Of a DNA stretch of 64,000 bases, positions 44,452-53,622 are shown piece by piece. This DNA is from CAIVAT01 sp037133475 (lineage in GTDB: Bacteria > Bacteroidota > Bacteroidia > Bacteroidales > FEN-979), in assembly GCA_037133475.1 (NCBI GenBank), contig JBAXOB010000003.1, positions 1 through 64,000 of the forward strand. The letters run 5' to 3'. How positions within the stretch are numbered: the stretch's first letter is position 1; each line of letters opens with the position of its first letter. The translations under genes were made by a program, and so were the position numbers. The notes beneath the pieces are model-generated. The model did not search any database, was not told the DNA's origin, and saw only the letters and a program-made list of their open reading frames with translations.

Positions 44452-45291
44452 TTATATCATAATTTCAACGATCCGGTCGGCAAGGCGGCTGGCGCCAATG
44501 CGGAAGAGTTCGGGGGTCAGCCAGCCATCTCCGAGAATCTCTTTCACCAGGCAATGATATCCAAGCGCTTTCCCGGGGTCGGATATCCCCCCGGCAGGTT
44601 TGATCCCGATTTTTTTCCCGGTGTTACGGTAGTATTCCCCGATGACCTTCAGCATCACGAAAACGGACTCCTCCGTGGCAGCCGGAGTGATTTTCCCGGT
44701 ACTGGTCTTGATGAAATCGGCGCCGGCCTCGATGGCGATTTCACTTGCCCTGGCAATATTCTCAGGGGTAAGCAGTTCGCCTGTTTCAAGGATCACCTTC
44801 AGCAGGTGGTGTTTGGTCACATCGCGCATGGCATCGATTTCACGATAAAGCTGGTTGTATTCCCTTTCAAGGAAGGTACCCCGTGAGATGACAACATCGA
44901 TTTCATCAGCTCCTTCACTTACTGCATAACGGATCTCGGCAAGTTTGACCGAAAGAGGCATCTGGCCGTGTGGGAAGGCGGCTGCCGTGGTCGCAACCTT
45001 GATTGGCGTGCCTTTTAACGCATTTTTGGCAGTGCCGATGAAGGGAGGATAGATACAAACGGCCGCAGGGTAGGGAAGCCCCTTTTCGCCGAATGAGATG
45101 GCCTTTTCACACAGGGCCTTTATTTTAGCATGGGTATCCGACCCCTCCAGGGAGGTGAAATCCATGAAGGAAAATAGCTGTTTCAACGCTGCCACGGACT
45201 CCGCGGCAGGTGGCCTTTTGTCAAGGATTAATCGGATATCGTCCTGAATTGTGTCAAATGATATCCCGGAGAGCAATGAAAAAGAATACAT
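44452..45291 (-). CDS. deoC: Deoxyribose-phosphate aldolase
   Basis: DeoC cleaves 2-deoxyribose 5-phosphate to glyceraldehyde 3-phosphate and acetaldehyde in deoxynucleoside breakdown. 279 residues of TIM barrel with the Schiff-base lysine Lys195 in DFIKTSTGK and the proton-relay Lys231 in IGIKPAGGI. An N-terminal extension of about 40 residues precedes the conserved core, which is common in longer DeoC proteins. It begins 12 bp after the TonB-dependent receptor gene and is probably co-transcribed with it, which is unusual for a nucleoside catabolic enzyme. Confidence 0.95.
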   Translation of the reverse strand: MYSFSLLSGISFDTIQDDIRLILDKRPPAAESVAALKQLFSFMDFTSLEGSDTHAKIKALCEKAISFGEKGLPYPAAVCIYPPFIGTAKNALKGTPIKVATTAAAFPHGQMPLSVKLAEIRYAVSEGADEIDVVISRGTFLEREYNQLYREIDAMRDVTKHHLLKVILETGELLTPENIARASEIAIEAGADFIKTSTGKITPAATEESVFVMLKVIGEYYRNTGKKIGIKPAGGISDPGKALGYHCLVKEILGDGWLTPELFRIGASRLADRIVEIMI

Positions 45292-45303
45292 GGTTGCGGT
45301 TGA

Positions 45304-47622
45304 TTAGAAACTAAAGCTCAGACCCAGACTTGGCATCAGAGGCATCTGATCAACACGGGTATAGGATACTCTGTCGAAATAGAAAATGTTCTGCTGGTTC
45401 AGGGCATTGGTAACACTGGCATTGATTTCTAATTTGGTTGTTTTGCCAAGGAAGAAGATCTTTTTCAGGTTGAAGTCAAGACGACTGTAATAGGGCAGCC
45501 TGCCTTTATCGTAATCGGAATAGAGGATTCCCAGCTTCCCGTTGGCAGTGGTAATGTTGGTGCCCATGTTTTCAAAGGAGATCTGTTCGTAGAAACCCTG
45601 GGTCTGCGTAAACGGGAATCCTGATCCGAAGTTATATCTCACATCGAGTTCCCATCCCTGTTTCTTACCCCAGTTAAAGGTGGAAACCACATTCAGGTTG
45701 TGCCGGCGGTCGTAAGGCGGGACATAGTCGGTAACACCATCGCTGCGATGGATAAATCCGTAAGAATAGGTGACCCAGAAATGAACTTTCTTCCAGTCAT
45801 ATTTTACAGAGAAATCCACCCCCTCCGCATCGCCGGTCTCAAATACAAAGTCCTTCTTGTAATAGTCGGGAACATTTGCATTGGCAGGCGTGTCATCATA
45901 TAATTTGTTCCTGTTCAGGCTATAAAGCTGTGGATAATATTTATAATAACCCTCCACATTGACCGACAGGTTCTGGAGGATGTCCCATTCGAAACCGAAG
46001 ACCCCCTGCGTACAGCGCTGGTAGCGTGTAGTAACGGTTTTGCCCTTAAATGTGGTAGGCAGGCTGGTCGGGCTGGTGATAAACCCGTAAAACAGGTTGA
46101 CCACGTCCTTGTCGTAGGTGGTGCTGAGCAGGTTTTGTGAATACATGCCGCCAGCCAGTTTAAGGCGGAAGTTCTTGGCCAGGTTATACTTCACCGCAAG
46201 TCTTGGTTCAAGCGATGCTGCTGAAAGCGAACCATAATACTGCAGGCGAAGTCCCGGCTCAATGATAAACTTCCCAGGCATCCATTTGTATTTTACAAAA
46301 ACGCAGGCTTCAGTTGAATTCTGCGGGTCTCCCCCGATCTGGCGGTTAACGCTGTTGGTGAATTCAAGGGTTGTTTTGTATCCCGACAGTTCAAGCCCGT
46401 ATTTAAGCGCATCTCTCCCGAAGAAATAGGTGAAGTTCAACCCCCCGTTGAAACCGGCAATCGAGCTGGACCTGGGCGACTGTCCCTGGGCATCCATCAT
46501 CACCTTATAATAGGAGTAGGCGAAGTTACCCTCGATCAGGACCGAACTCTTGGCAGGGATGGCCAGGAAGTTGACCCCGCCGCCGAAGGACTGCCAGTTG
46601 TAGTTATTCAGAATGGAATAGTGAACCTTGTCGGTAAAGTCGAATCCGAAAAGGTTAACCTTGCTGCCGTTAGGTGCGTTGATGGCGATTTTGCCGTAAA
46701 TGTCAAGATAATTGTAGGGAAGTCCGTTTTTGTCGATATAGTCGTAAAAGATCTTGCTGGATTGCTCGAGATAGGAGTTCTTTACCGAGAGCAGGAAGGT
46801 GGCGCTTGCGTCATCCTCGTTTTTTGGCTTGTGGATTGGCCCTTCAAGCAACCCCTTGGCGCCGAAGGTGCTTACATCAAATTTGCCGGCAAGCCTGTTT
46901 TTATTTCCATCGCGGGTGCTTACATCCATCACCGATGAAAGCCGTCCGCCGTATTCGGCGCCGAAACCACCGGTATAGACATCCACGTTTTTGAGAATAT
47001 CCACATCGAATACGGAAAAGAGGCCGATGGAGTGAAACGGGTTGTAGATGATCATCCCGTCGTAGAGCACCTTATTCTGAATGGGAGGGCCGCCGCGGAT
47101 ATACAATTGTCCGCCCTGGTCACCCGAGAAGATGACGCCGGGCAGGATCTGCAGGTATTGTGCAAGGTCGGGCTGACCGCCGATGGTCGGGATAGACTGG
47201 ATCTCCTTCGGCGTGATTTTGATGATGCTGGTCTGTGTCTCCCTTACCTTGTCCTGCCTGGCGGCAGAAATGTTGATCTCATCAAGCTGCACGGTCGACT
47301 TGGTAAGATAGAGTTTTTTGGAGAGAAGTTCGTTCGCCTTGATCGTCACTGGCATTTTAAGGGTGTCAAAACCTACATAGGTTACCATCAGGAAATACTG
47401 GCCGGGCGGGATTTTGGTGATCGCGAAATAACCGTTGGCATCGGTCGGGGCGCCGATGGATGTTTTGTACAGGTAAACGTTGGTGAACAGGACCGGCTCG
47501 CCGGTTTCCTGTTCATAAACAAAACCGCGGATGGAGCCATTCTGGGCAAAACCGCCCTGGTGACAGGTTGCAAAGAGGAGGACAAGTAGAAAATATACCG
47601 GAAATACTTTGTATAACTTCAT
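45304..47622 (-). CDS. TonB-dependent outer-membrane receptor
   Basis: 772 residues: signal peptide (about 1-33), a carboxypeptidase-regulatory-like domain (about 38-110, SIRGFVYEQETGEPVLFTN), the plug (about 120-230, with DKVRETQTSI TonB box region and GGQLYIRGGPP), and a 22-strand barrel ending LGLSFSF. This is a smaller receptor than the SusC group. Substrate unknown; deoC 12 bp downstream suggests a nucleoside or deoxyribose link (inference). A TAATTTTG box (47661-47654, minus) is a candidate promoter. Confidence 0.92.
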   Translation of the reverse strand: MKLYKVFPVYFLLVLLFATCHQGGFAQNGSIRGFVYEQETGEPVLFTNVYLYKTSIGAPTDANGYFAITKIPPGQYFLMVTYVGFDTLKMPVTIKANELLSKKLYLTKSTVQLDEINISAARQDKVRETQTSIIKITPKEIQSIPTIGGQPDLAQYLQILPGVIFSGDQGGQLYIRGGPPIQNKVLYDGMIIYNPFHSIGLFSVFDVDILKNVDVYTGGFGAEYGGRLSSVMDVSTRDGNKNRLAGKFDVSTFGAKGLLEGPIHKPKNEDDASATFLLSVKNSYLEQSSKIFYDYIDKNGLPYNYLDIYGKIAINAPNGSKVNLFGFDFTDKVHYSILNNYNWQSFGGGVNFLAIPAKSSVLIEGNFAYSYYKVMMDAQGQSPRSSSIAGFNGGLNFTYFFGRDALKYGLELSGYKTTLEFTNSVNRQIGGDPQNSTEACVFVKYKWMPGKFIIEPGLRLQYYGSLSAASLEPRLAVKYNLAKNFRLKLAGGMYSQNLLSTTYDKDVVNLFYGFITSPTSLPTTFKGKTVTTRYQRCTQGVFGFEWDILQNLSVNVEGYYKYYPQLYSLNRNKLYDDTPANANVPDYYKKDFVFETGDAEGVDFSVKYDWKKVHFWVTYSYGFIHRSDGVTDYVPPYDRRHNLNVVSTFNWGKKQGWELDVRYNFGSGFPFTQTQGFYEQISFENMGTNITTANGKLGILYSDYDKGRLPYYSRLDFNLKKIFFLGKTTKLEINASVTNALNQQNIFYFDRVSYTRVDQMPLMPSLGLSFSF

Positions 47623-47730
47623 GGGGAAGATAGATAGATTTGATTTCAACCAACAAAATTAGTCATATTCATCGATTAAAAAAAGTAAAATCCACATCTC
47701 CTATCTTTATGCAGATTAGGAAAATATTCT

Positions 47731-47758
47731 TATTTTTGTCCAAATTCAACTACATTTG
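47731..47758 (+). promoter_or_regulatory. Two candidate -7 boxes for iorA
   Basis: TATTTTTG (47731-47738) and TACATTTG (47751-47758) both match TAnnTTTG upstream of ATG 47769; the first gives a plausible leader. Confidence 0.42.
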
Positions 47759-47768
47759 AAACCTAGCT

Positions 47769-49376
47769 ATGCAGAAGTTATTGTTATTGGGGGACGAAGC
47801 AATTGCACAGGGTGCTTTGGATGCCGGCATCTCTGGAATTTACGCCTATCCGGGAACTCCCTCCACTGAAATCACTGAATTTGTCCAGAATTCTAAATTT
47901 GCCCACGACAACCATATACATTCCAGTTGGTCAACCAATGAGAAAACAGCCATGGAATCGGCACTCGGCATGTCCTATGCCGGGAAGCGTACCATGGTAT
48001 GCATGAAACATGTTGGCCTGAACGTGGCGGCCGATCCCTTTATCAACTCCGCGATAACCGGCGCCAATGGAGGTATTGTGGTCGTTTCAGCCGATGATCC
48101 CTCCATGCATTCATCTCAAAACGAGCAGGATTCCCGGTTTTTTGGAAAGTTTGCCCTTGTTCCGATCCTCGAGCCCAGCCATCAGCAGGAGGCCTATGAT
48201 ATGGTCGGATATGGCTTCGATTTTTCGGAAAAATACAAGATCCCCATCCTGATGCGTATTACCACCCGGCTGGCACATTCAAGATCAGGGGTGGAAAGAA
48301 ATCCGGAGGTTAGGAAACAAAATGAACTGAAAATGCCTTCCGATCTCAGGCAGTTTGTTTTGTTGCCAAACCTTGCAAAAAAAAGATACAAAAACCTGCT
48401 GAAGGACCATTCGGCCTTTGTCACGGAGTCGGAGAAATCGCCGTTTAATCTCTATTTTGACGGTACTGACAAGTCGATGGGGATCATCGTGTGCGGGATT
48501 GCCTACAACTACCTGATGGAAAATTTTCCCGACCGCAGGGTACCCTTTCCTGTCCTGAAAATCGGGCAGTATCCTTTACCGCGGAACATGGTTGAAAAGA
48601 TGGCAGATGAATGTGATGAAATCCTGGTTATCGAGGAGGGTTATCCTATCATCGAGGAACTGCTCAAGGGTTATCTTGGCCGCGGCATAAAGATCAGGGG
48701 TCGTCTCGACGGAACCCTGCCCCGCGACGGGGAGCTGAACCCGAACCTCCTGGCGGTTGCCCTGGGAAAACCTGACACCTTTGGATTGCCGGTGCCCGAC
48801 CTGGTGGTGGGCCGCCCCCCCTCCCTCTGCAGCGGCTGTCCGCATATCGACTCCTATTATGCACTAAGCGAAACGCTTCACAACCTGTCGAACGGCAGGG
48901 TTTTTTCCGATATCGGTTGCTACACGCTGGGAGCCCTGAAACCCTACGAGGCTATCAATTCATGTGTTGATATGGGTGCCTCCATCACGATGGCCAAAGG
49001 CGCTGCCGATGCCGGCCTGATTCCTTCCGTTGCCGTGATCGGGGATTCAACCTTTACCCATTCCGGGATGACCGGCCTGCTGGATGCCGTCAATGATAAA
49101 TCGCCCATCACCGTGATGATCCTGGATAATGGTACTACCGCCATGACAGGAGGTCAGGATTCACAGGCCTTCGGGAAGATCGAAGATATCTGTAAAGGGC
49201 TGGGTGTGGAAGAGTCTCATATCCGGATTTTGAAACCACTGAAAAAATACCATGACGAGAATGTCGCCATCATGAAAGAGGAACTTGCCTATATGGGAGT
49301 TTCGGTGATCATTCCCCGGCGTGAATGCATCGTGGCCATCGACAAGAGGATAAGGGAAAAATTAAAGAATAAGTAA
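47769..49376 (+). CDS. iorA: Indolepyruvate ferredoxin oxidoreductase, alpha subunit, without the usual ferredoxin domain
   Basis: IorA/IorB oxidise aryl-pyruvates from aromatic amino acids to aryl-acetyl-CoA, reducing ferredoxin, or run in reverse. 535 residues: an N-terminal pyrimidine-binding domain (YPGTPSTEITEF, EKTAMESALGMSYAG), a middle domain and a TPP-binding domain with SLCSGCPHIDSY (about 357-368) and GDSTFTHSGMTGLLDAV. It ends IREKLKNK directly after the TPP domain. Many family members are about 620-650 residues and carry a C-terminal pair of 4Fe-4S motifs; that part is absent. Confidence 0.9.
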   Translation: MQKLLLLGDEAIAQGALDAGISGIYAYPGTPSTEITEFVQNSKFAHDNHIHSSWSTNEKTAMESALGMSYAGKRTMVCMKHVGLNVAADPFINSAITGANGGIVVVSADDPSMHSSQNEQDSRFFGKFALVPILEPSHQQEAYDMVGYGFDFSEKYKIPILMRITTRLAHSRSGVERNPEVRKQNELKMPSDLRQFVLLPNLAKKRYKNLLKDHSAFVTESEKSPFNLYFDGTDKSMGIIVCGIAYNYLMENFPDRRVPFPVLKIGQYPLPRNMVEKMADECDEILVIEEGYPIIEELLKGYLGRGIKIRGRLDGTLPRDGELNPNLLAVALGKPDTFGLPVPDLVVGRPPSLCSGCPHIDSYYALSETLHNLSNGRVFSDIGCYTLGALKPYEAINSCVDMGASITMAKGAADAGLIPSVAVIGDSTFTHSGMTGLLDAVNDKSPITVMILDNGTTAMTGGQDSQAFGKIEDICKGLGVEESHIRILKPLKKYHDENVAIMKEELAYMGVSVIIPRRECIVAIDKRIREKLKNK

Positions 49377-49387
49377 ATTACTACCTG

Positions 49388-49969
49388 ATGAAGAAAGATA
49401 TTATTCTAGCAGGCGTTGGCGGTCAGGGAATCATCTCCATCGCTTCCATCATCGGCTATGCAGCACTCGAGCAAGGCATGTTTCTCAAACAATCTGAAGT
49501 TCACGGGATGAGCCAGCGGGGAGGCGATGTGATGTCGAACCTGAGGATCTCCCACGAGGAGATCGCTTCCGATCTGATCCCCTTCGGCCAGGCCGATATG
49601 ATCATTTCCATCGAACCCCTCGAATCACTCCGCTACCTGCCCTACCTTTCGGGCGAAGGATGGGTCATTACCAACACCAGGCCCTTCAACAACATCCCAA
49701 ATTATCCTGATCCTGACAAAATCATGGCAGAAATCGCCAGGGTGCCGCATCACATTGCCCTCGACGCCGATGCCACTGCCAAGGAAGCAGGCTCCACCAA
49801 GGCCGCCAATATTGTGATACTGGGGGCTGCCTCTCCATTCCTGGGGATGGCCTATGAGAAAATCGAAGAGGCCATCATGTTCACCTTCAGGAAAAAAGGA
49901 GACAAAATTATCGAGATGAATTTAGCTGCGCTAAAGGCAGGCCGAGATTTTGCACGTGACCATATGTAA
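49388..49969 (+). CDS. iorB: Indolepyruvate ferredoxin oxidoreductase, beta subunit
   Basis: 193 residues, the gamma-type subunit of 2-oxoacid oxidoreductases: DIILAGVGGQGIISIASIIG (about residues 4-23), QSEVHGMSQRGGDVMSNLR (about 36-54). It pairs with IorA. It begins 11 bp after the iorA stop and is followed by the spt gene, which has its own promoter. Length is normal. Confidence 0.93.
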   Translation: MKKDIILAGVGGQGIISIASIIGYAALEQGMFLKQSEVHGMSQRGGDVMSNLRISHEEIASDLIPFGQADMIISIEPLESLRYLPYLSGEGWVITNTRPFNNIPNYPDPDKIMAEIARVPHHIALDADATAKEAGSTKAANIVILGAASPFLGMAYEKIEEAIMFTFRKKGDKIIEMNLAALKAGRDFARDHM

Positions 49970-49977
49970 TTAATTAC

Positions 49978-49985
49978 TACCTTTG
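49978..49985 (+). promoter_or_regulatory. Candidate -7 box for the sphingolipid locus
   Basis: TACCTTTG matches TAnnTTTG, between the iorB stop and the spt start, giving a leader of about 25 bases. Confidence 0.5.
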
Positions 49986-50015
49986 CACGCTTTTATTTTA
50001 CAGAAACAAACAAAA

Positions 50016-51206
50016 ATGAGGATTTTACAGCGAAAATTAGCCCATTACACCGAACCGCAGAAAGTGGAAAAAATGGGGATCTACCCATTTTTCAGGATGA
50101 TTGAATCGGATCAGGATACCGTGGTGACCATGAATGGGAAAAAGGTGCTGATGTTCGGTTCAAACAGCTACCTTGGATTGACGAATCATCCGAAAATCAA
50201 AGAAGCTGCGATCAAGGCAACTGAAAAATATGGTACAGGTTGTGCCGGCTCGCGCTTTCTCAACGGTACGCTGGATATCCATATCGAACTGGAAACCAAA
50301 CTGGCCGAATTTGTGGGGAAACAGGCTGCACTGGTCTATAGTACAGGCTTCCAGGTAAACCTGGGCGTTATCCCTACGGTTACCGGCCGCAACGATTATA
50401 TCCTTATAGATGAACTCGACCATGCTTCCATTATCGAAGCTACCCGCCTTTCATTTGCCAAAGTGCTGAAATTCCGTCACAATGACATGCATTCGCTCGA
50501 ATCGATCCTGAAACGGTGCGAACCCAGCAGGATCAAACTGATCGTGGTTGACGGCGTGTTCAGCATGGACGGCGATATCGCCAATGTCCCTGAGATTGTC
50601 AGGCTGGCCGAAAAGTATGAAGCTACCGTCATGGTCGACGATGCCCATTCCATAGGGGTTTTAGGGAAATCAGGCGCCGGTACTGCCAGCCATTTCGGCC
50701 TTACCGACAAAGTCGACCTCATTATGGGCACCTTTTCAAAATCACTTGCCGCCCTGGGAGGGTTCATCGCCAGCGATTTTGAAACGATCAATTATATCAA
50801 GCACCATTCCCGTACCCTGATTTTCAGCGCTTCCGCCACACCCGCCTCGGCGGCCGCCGTACTTGCAGCGCTGGAGATCATAAAAAGCGAACCGGAACGG
50901 ATCGAACACCTTTGGGATGTAACCCATTACGCCATCGATAATTTCAGGAGACTTGGATTTGATATCGGTAGTACTGTCACGCCAATTATCCCCCTGTATA
51001 TCCGCGATAACCTGAAAACACTCACGATCACCCGGATGTTACTGGATGAGGGCATTTTTGTGAACCCCGTGGTTTCTCCCGCGGTCAGTAAAGACAATAC
51101 GCTGATCCGTTTTTCACTCATGGCTACCCACACCCGCGACCAGGTTGATATGGCCCTTGAGAAATTTGAAAAACTGGGGAAGAAGCTCCACATCCTTTCA
51201 AAATAA
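50016..51206 (+). CDS. spt: Serine palmitoyltransferase
   Basis: 396 residues, alpha-oxoamine synthase family. SPT condenses serine with an acyl-CoA (palmitoyl or an iso-branched C17) to 3-ketosphinganine, the first step of ceramide synthesis. The PLP lysine lies in GTFSKSLAALGGFIASD, and DDAHSIGVLG, ALVYSTGFQVNLGVIP and GTGCAGSRFLNGTLD are conserved. Closely resembles Bacteroides SPT in my memory of that sequence (SNSYLGLT, FGLTDKVDLIMGTFSKS). ATG 50016 was taken; the frame is open 11 codons upstream. The next genes complete a ceramide route. Confidence 0.93.
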   Translation: MRILQRKLAHYTEPQKVEKMGIYPFFRMIESDQDTVVTMNGKKVLMFGSNSYLGLTNHPKIKEAAIKATEKYGTGCAGSRFLNGTLDIHIELETKLAEFVGKQAALVYSTGFQVNLGVIPTVTGRNDYILIDELDHASIIEATRLSFAKVLKFRHNDMHSLESILKRCEPSRIKLIVVDGVFSMDGDIANVPEIVRLAEKYEATVMVDDAHSIGVLGKSGAGTASHFGLTDKVDLIMGTFSKSLAALGGFIASDFETINYIKHHSRTLIFSASATPASAAAVLAALEIIKSEPERIEHLWDVTHYAIDNFRRLGFDIGSTVTPIIPLYIRDNLKTLTITRMLLDEGIFVNPVVSPAVSKDNTLIRFSLMATHTRDQVDMALEKFEKLGKKLHILSK

Positions 51207-51211
51207 CGCTG

Positions 51212-52345
51212 ATGGCAAAATCCGATACGATCGAAGTCGTTAAAGTATGCAGCAAAAAGGATCTGAAAAGATTCATCAAATTCCAATACCAGCATTATAA
51301 AGGCAACCAGTTCTGGTGTCCGCCCGTAAGGATGGACGAGGTTAATACGCTAAGCAGGGAGAAAAACCCTGCTTTTGACTTTTGTGATGCAGAGTACTGG
51401 ATCGCTTACCGTGGCGGGGAAATCGTTGGCCGAGTGGCAGGGATCATCAACCATAAGGCCAATGAACGGTGGAATGAAAAACTGGTGCGCTTTGGATGGA
51501 TCGAATTTATCGACGACGATGAAGTCTCCCGTATCCTGACCGAAACCGTCGAGGAGTGGGGCCGGTCGAAAGGTATGACCGGGATCCATGGCCCGCTTGG
51601 CTTTTCCGATATGGATTACGAAGGGATGCTGATCAAGGGATTCGAGGAACAGTCAACCCTGACCTCCATCTACAACTATCCCTATTACGTTCAGCATATG
51701 GAAAAGCTGGGATTTGGAAAGGCGGCCGACTGGGTACAGTATGAGTTTGAAATCCCCCCCTCCATCCCCGATAAGGTTGAAAGGTTATCCTTGCTGGTGC
51801 AGGAGAAATATAAACTGCGCATCGTAAAGGCACGTACGGCCAAGGAGTTGCTGCCCTATGCCCCCAAGATGTTCCGCACGCTGAATGCCGCCTTCAAAGA
51901 CCTGTACGGTTATACGGAGCTGTCGCAGAAACAGATGGATATGTATGTGAAATCCTATTTCGGGTTCATCCGGCCTGAATTCGTCTCTTTCGTGGTGAAT
52001 GAACAGGATGAACTGGTTGGATTCGGCGTCTCCATGCCCTCCCTGACAAAAGCACTGCAAAAATGCAACGGGAAGTTGTTCCCGTTTGGCTTCATTTATA
52101 TCCTGAGGGCCATCAAAAAGAATAATGTAATCGATATGTACCTCAATGGGGTTCGTCCCGATTACCATGGAAAGGGTGTTAATTCATTATATTATAATGA
52201 GATGCACCGGGCCTACATCAACTATGGGATCAAAAAGGCTATTACCAGCCCCCAGCTTGAAGACAATGCCAAAGCGCTCACCATCTGGAAAAACTTCAAT
52301 GGCCGTCAACACCTGACACGCCGCTGCTGGATCAAACATTTTTAA
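51212..52345 (+). CDS. GNAT-like acyltransferase, ceramide synthase candidate (copy A)
   Basis: 377 residues. Clearly paralogous to the gene at 53623-54747 (shared AEYWIA, GRVAGIINHK, KLVRFGW, EWGRSKGMTGIHGPLGF, YFGFIRPEFVS, GVRPDYxGKGV). The C-terminal half shows GNAT-like features (HGKGVNSLYYNEM, about residues 310-322), and the first half is specific to this family. Bacterial ceramide synthases are N-acyltransferases of the GNAT fold encoded beside spt and cerR, so the location 5 bp after spt supports N-acylation of sphinganine. Function is inferred from context. Confidence 0.78.
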   Translation: MAKSDTIEVVKVCSKKDLKRFIKFQYQHYKGNQFWCPPVRMDEVNTLSREKNPAFDFCDAEYWIAYRGGEIVGRVAGIINHKANERWNEKLVRFGWIEFIDDDEVSRILTETVEEWGRSKGMTGIHGPLGFSDMDYEGMLIKGFEEQSTLTSIYNYPYYVQHMEKLGFGKAADWVQYEFEIPPSIPDKVERLSLLVQEKYKLRIVKARTAKELLPYAPKMFRTLNAAFKDLYGYTELSQKQMDMYVKSYFGFIRPEFVSFVVNEQDELVGFGVSMPSLTKALQKCNGKLFPFGFIYILRAIKKNNVIDMYLNGVRPDYHGKGVNSLYYNEMHRAYINYGIKKAITSPQLEDNAKALTIWKNFNGRQHLTRRCWIKHF

Positions 52346-52405
52346 TCTGCCCGCTCCGGCTTCCGCCTTTTGGCAGAAAGACCGGGAAGGGTGAAAGATG
52401 CAGCC

Positions 52406-53410
52406 ATGACAAATATTCTGATCACAGGCGCCAGCGGATTTATCGGCAGTTTCCTGGTAGAGGAGGGACTTAAAAAGGGCTTCACCGTGTTTGCCGGGAT
52501 ACGCCGGTCAAGTTCACGCCAATATCTCCGGGATCCCCGCATACGTTTCCTCGAATTTGATTTTTCCAGTACTGACAAGGTAAAGGAGACGCTGCAGGAG
52601 TGCCTTGAACAAAACATCCGCTTTCAATATATCATCCATAACGCCGGTTTGACAAAGGCCAGGCAAAAGGAGGATTTTCACCGTGTAAACTGCCAGAATA
52701 CCATCCACTTCCTTGTAGCCTTGCAGCAAACAGGGATGGTCCCTGAAAAATTTATCTTCATCAGCAGCCTTGCCGCCTTTGGGCCGGGAAACCCAATAAC
52801 GGGCGAGCCGGTCAGGCTGGCGGATGAGCCAAGGCCTGTAGAGCTTTACGGGAAAAGCAAACTGGCAGCCGAACGATACATCGCCACCCTGACAGATTTT
52901 CCCTGGCTGATCGTCAGGCCAACCGGTGTTTACGGGCCAAAGGAGAAGGATTATTTTGTCTTTTTCAAAACGATCAACCGCGGTTTGGAGCCCTATATCG
53001 GCTTTAAAAAACAAATCCTCACCTTTATCTATGTGCGCGACCTGGTAAGGTTAATCTTCCTGGCACTGCCTTCGTCGCATCTGCGGAAAGCCTACTTTGT
53101 CGCCGACGGGAAGGAATATACCGCTGAAGAATTTGCCGCCATAACCAGGCAGGCGCTGGGCAGGAAAACCATTCGGTTTACCGTTCCGCTTGCACTGGTG
53201 AAGGCCATCGCTGTCGGCGGTGAAACCCTTGCAGGCATGTGGGGAGGAACCCCAACGCTGAACAGTGACAAATACAATGTACTGAGCAGTACCAACTGGC
53301 GCTGCGAGGTGGAGCCGCTTGAGCGGGATTTCGGGTTTAAGGCCGAATACGATCTTGAGAAAGGGGTGAAGGAATCCATCGCCTGGTATCGCAAGGAGGG
53401 ATGGCTATAG
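52406..53410 (+). CDS. NAD(P)-dependent epimerase/dehydratase-type reductase, CerR-like
   Basis: 334 residues of extended SDR: the nucleotide motif ILITGASGFIGSFL (about residues 3-16), and a catalytic YGKSKLAAE (YxxxK, about 150-158) with the Ser in ISSLAAFGPG. In Caulobacter the comparable enzyme CerR reduces 3-ketosphinganine or the 3-keto-ceramide. Location between the two GNAT-like genes supports the same role. ATG 52406 was chosen; an upstream frame adds a tail without homologous features. Similarity in motif is also shared with sugar epimerases, so the assignment rests on context. Confidence 0.78.
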   Translation: MTNILITGASGFIGSFLVEEGLKKGFTVFAGIRRSSSRQYLRDPRIRFLEFDFSSTDKVKETLQECLEQNIRFQYIIHNAGLTKARQKEDFHRVNCQNTIHFLVALQQTGMVPEKFIFISSLAAFGPGNPITGEPVRLADEPRPVELYGKSKLAAERYIATLTDFPWLIVRPTGVYGPKEKDYFVFFKTINRGLEPYIGFKKQILTFIYVRDLVRLIFLALPSSHLRKAYFVADGKEYTAEEFAAITRQALGRKTIRFTVPLALVKAIAVGGETLAGMWGGTPTLNSDKYNVLSSTNWRCEVEPLERDFGFKAEYDLEKGVKESIAWYRKEGWL

Positions 53411-53564
53411 TATACCCGAACAATATCAGTTGATTGCATTGAACCATAAGACGGGCAAAAGAAAGTAGATCATTTTTTTCATCCTGTCGAATTATTTTGA
53501 AAAATTGAAGATGGTTCATTGCACAGATTCTGCAGTAAACGGGCGTTACTGGATGATATTTTCA

Positions 53565-53572
53565 TATTTTTG
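53565..53572 (+). promoter_or_regulatory. Candidate -7 box for the second acyltransferase gene
   Basis: TATTTTTG matches TAnnTTTG in a 212-bp gap, 51 bases before ATG 53623, so copy B may be transcribed separately from the spt operon. Confidence 0.42.
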
Positions 53573-53622
53573 CTGATGGTTATGGTTCCCTGATAACATT
53601 CTCAGGCTGCACTGCCTTACAT

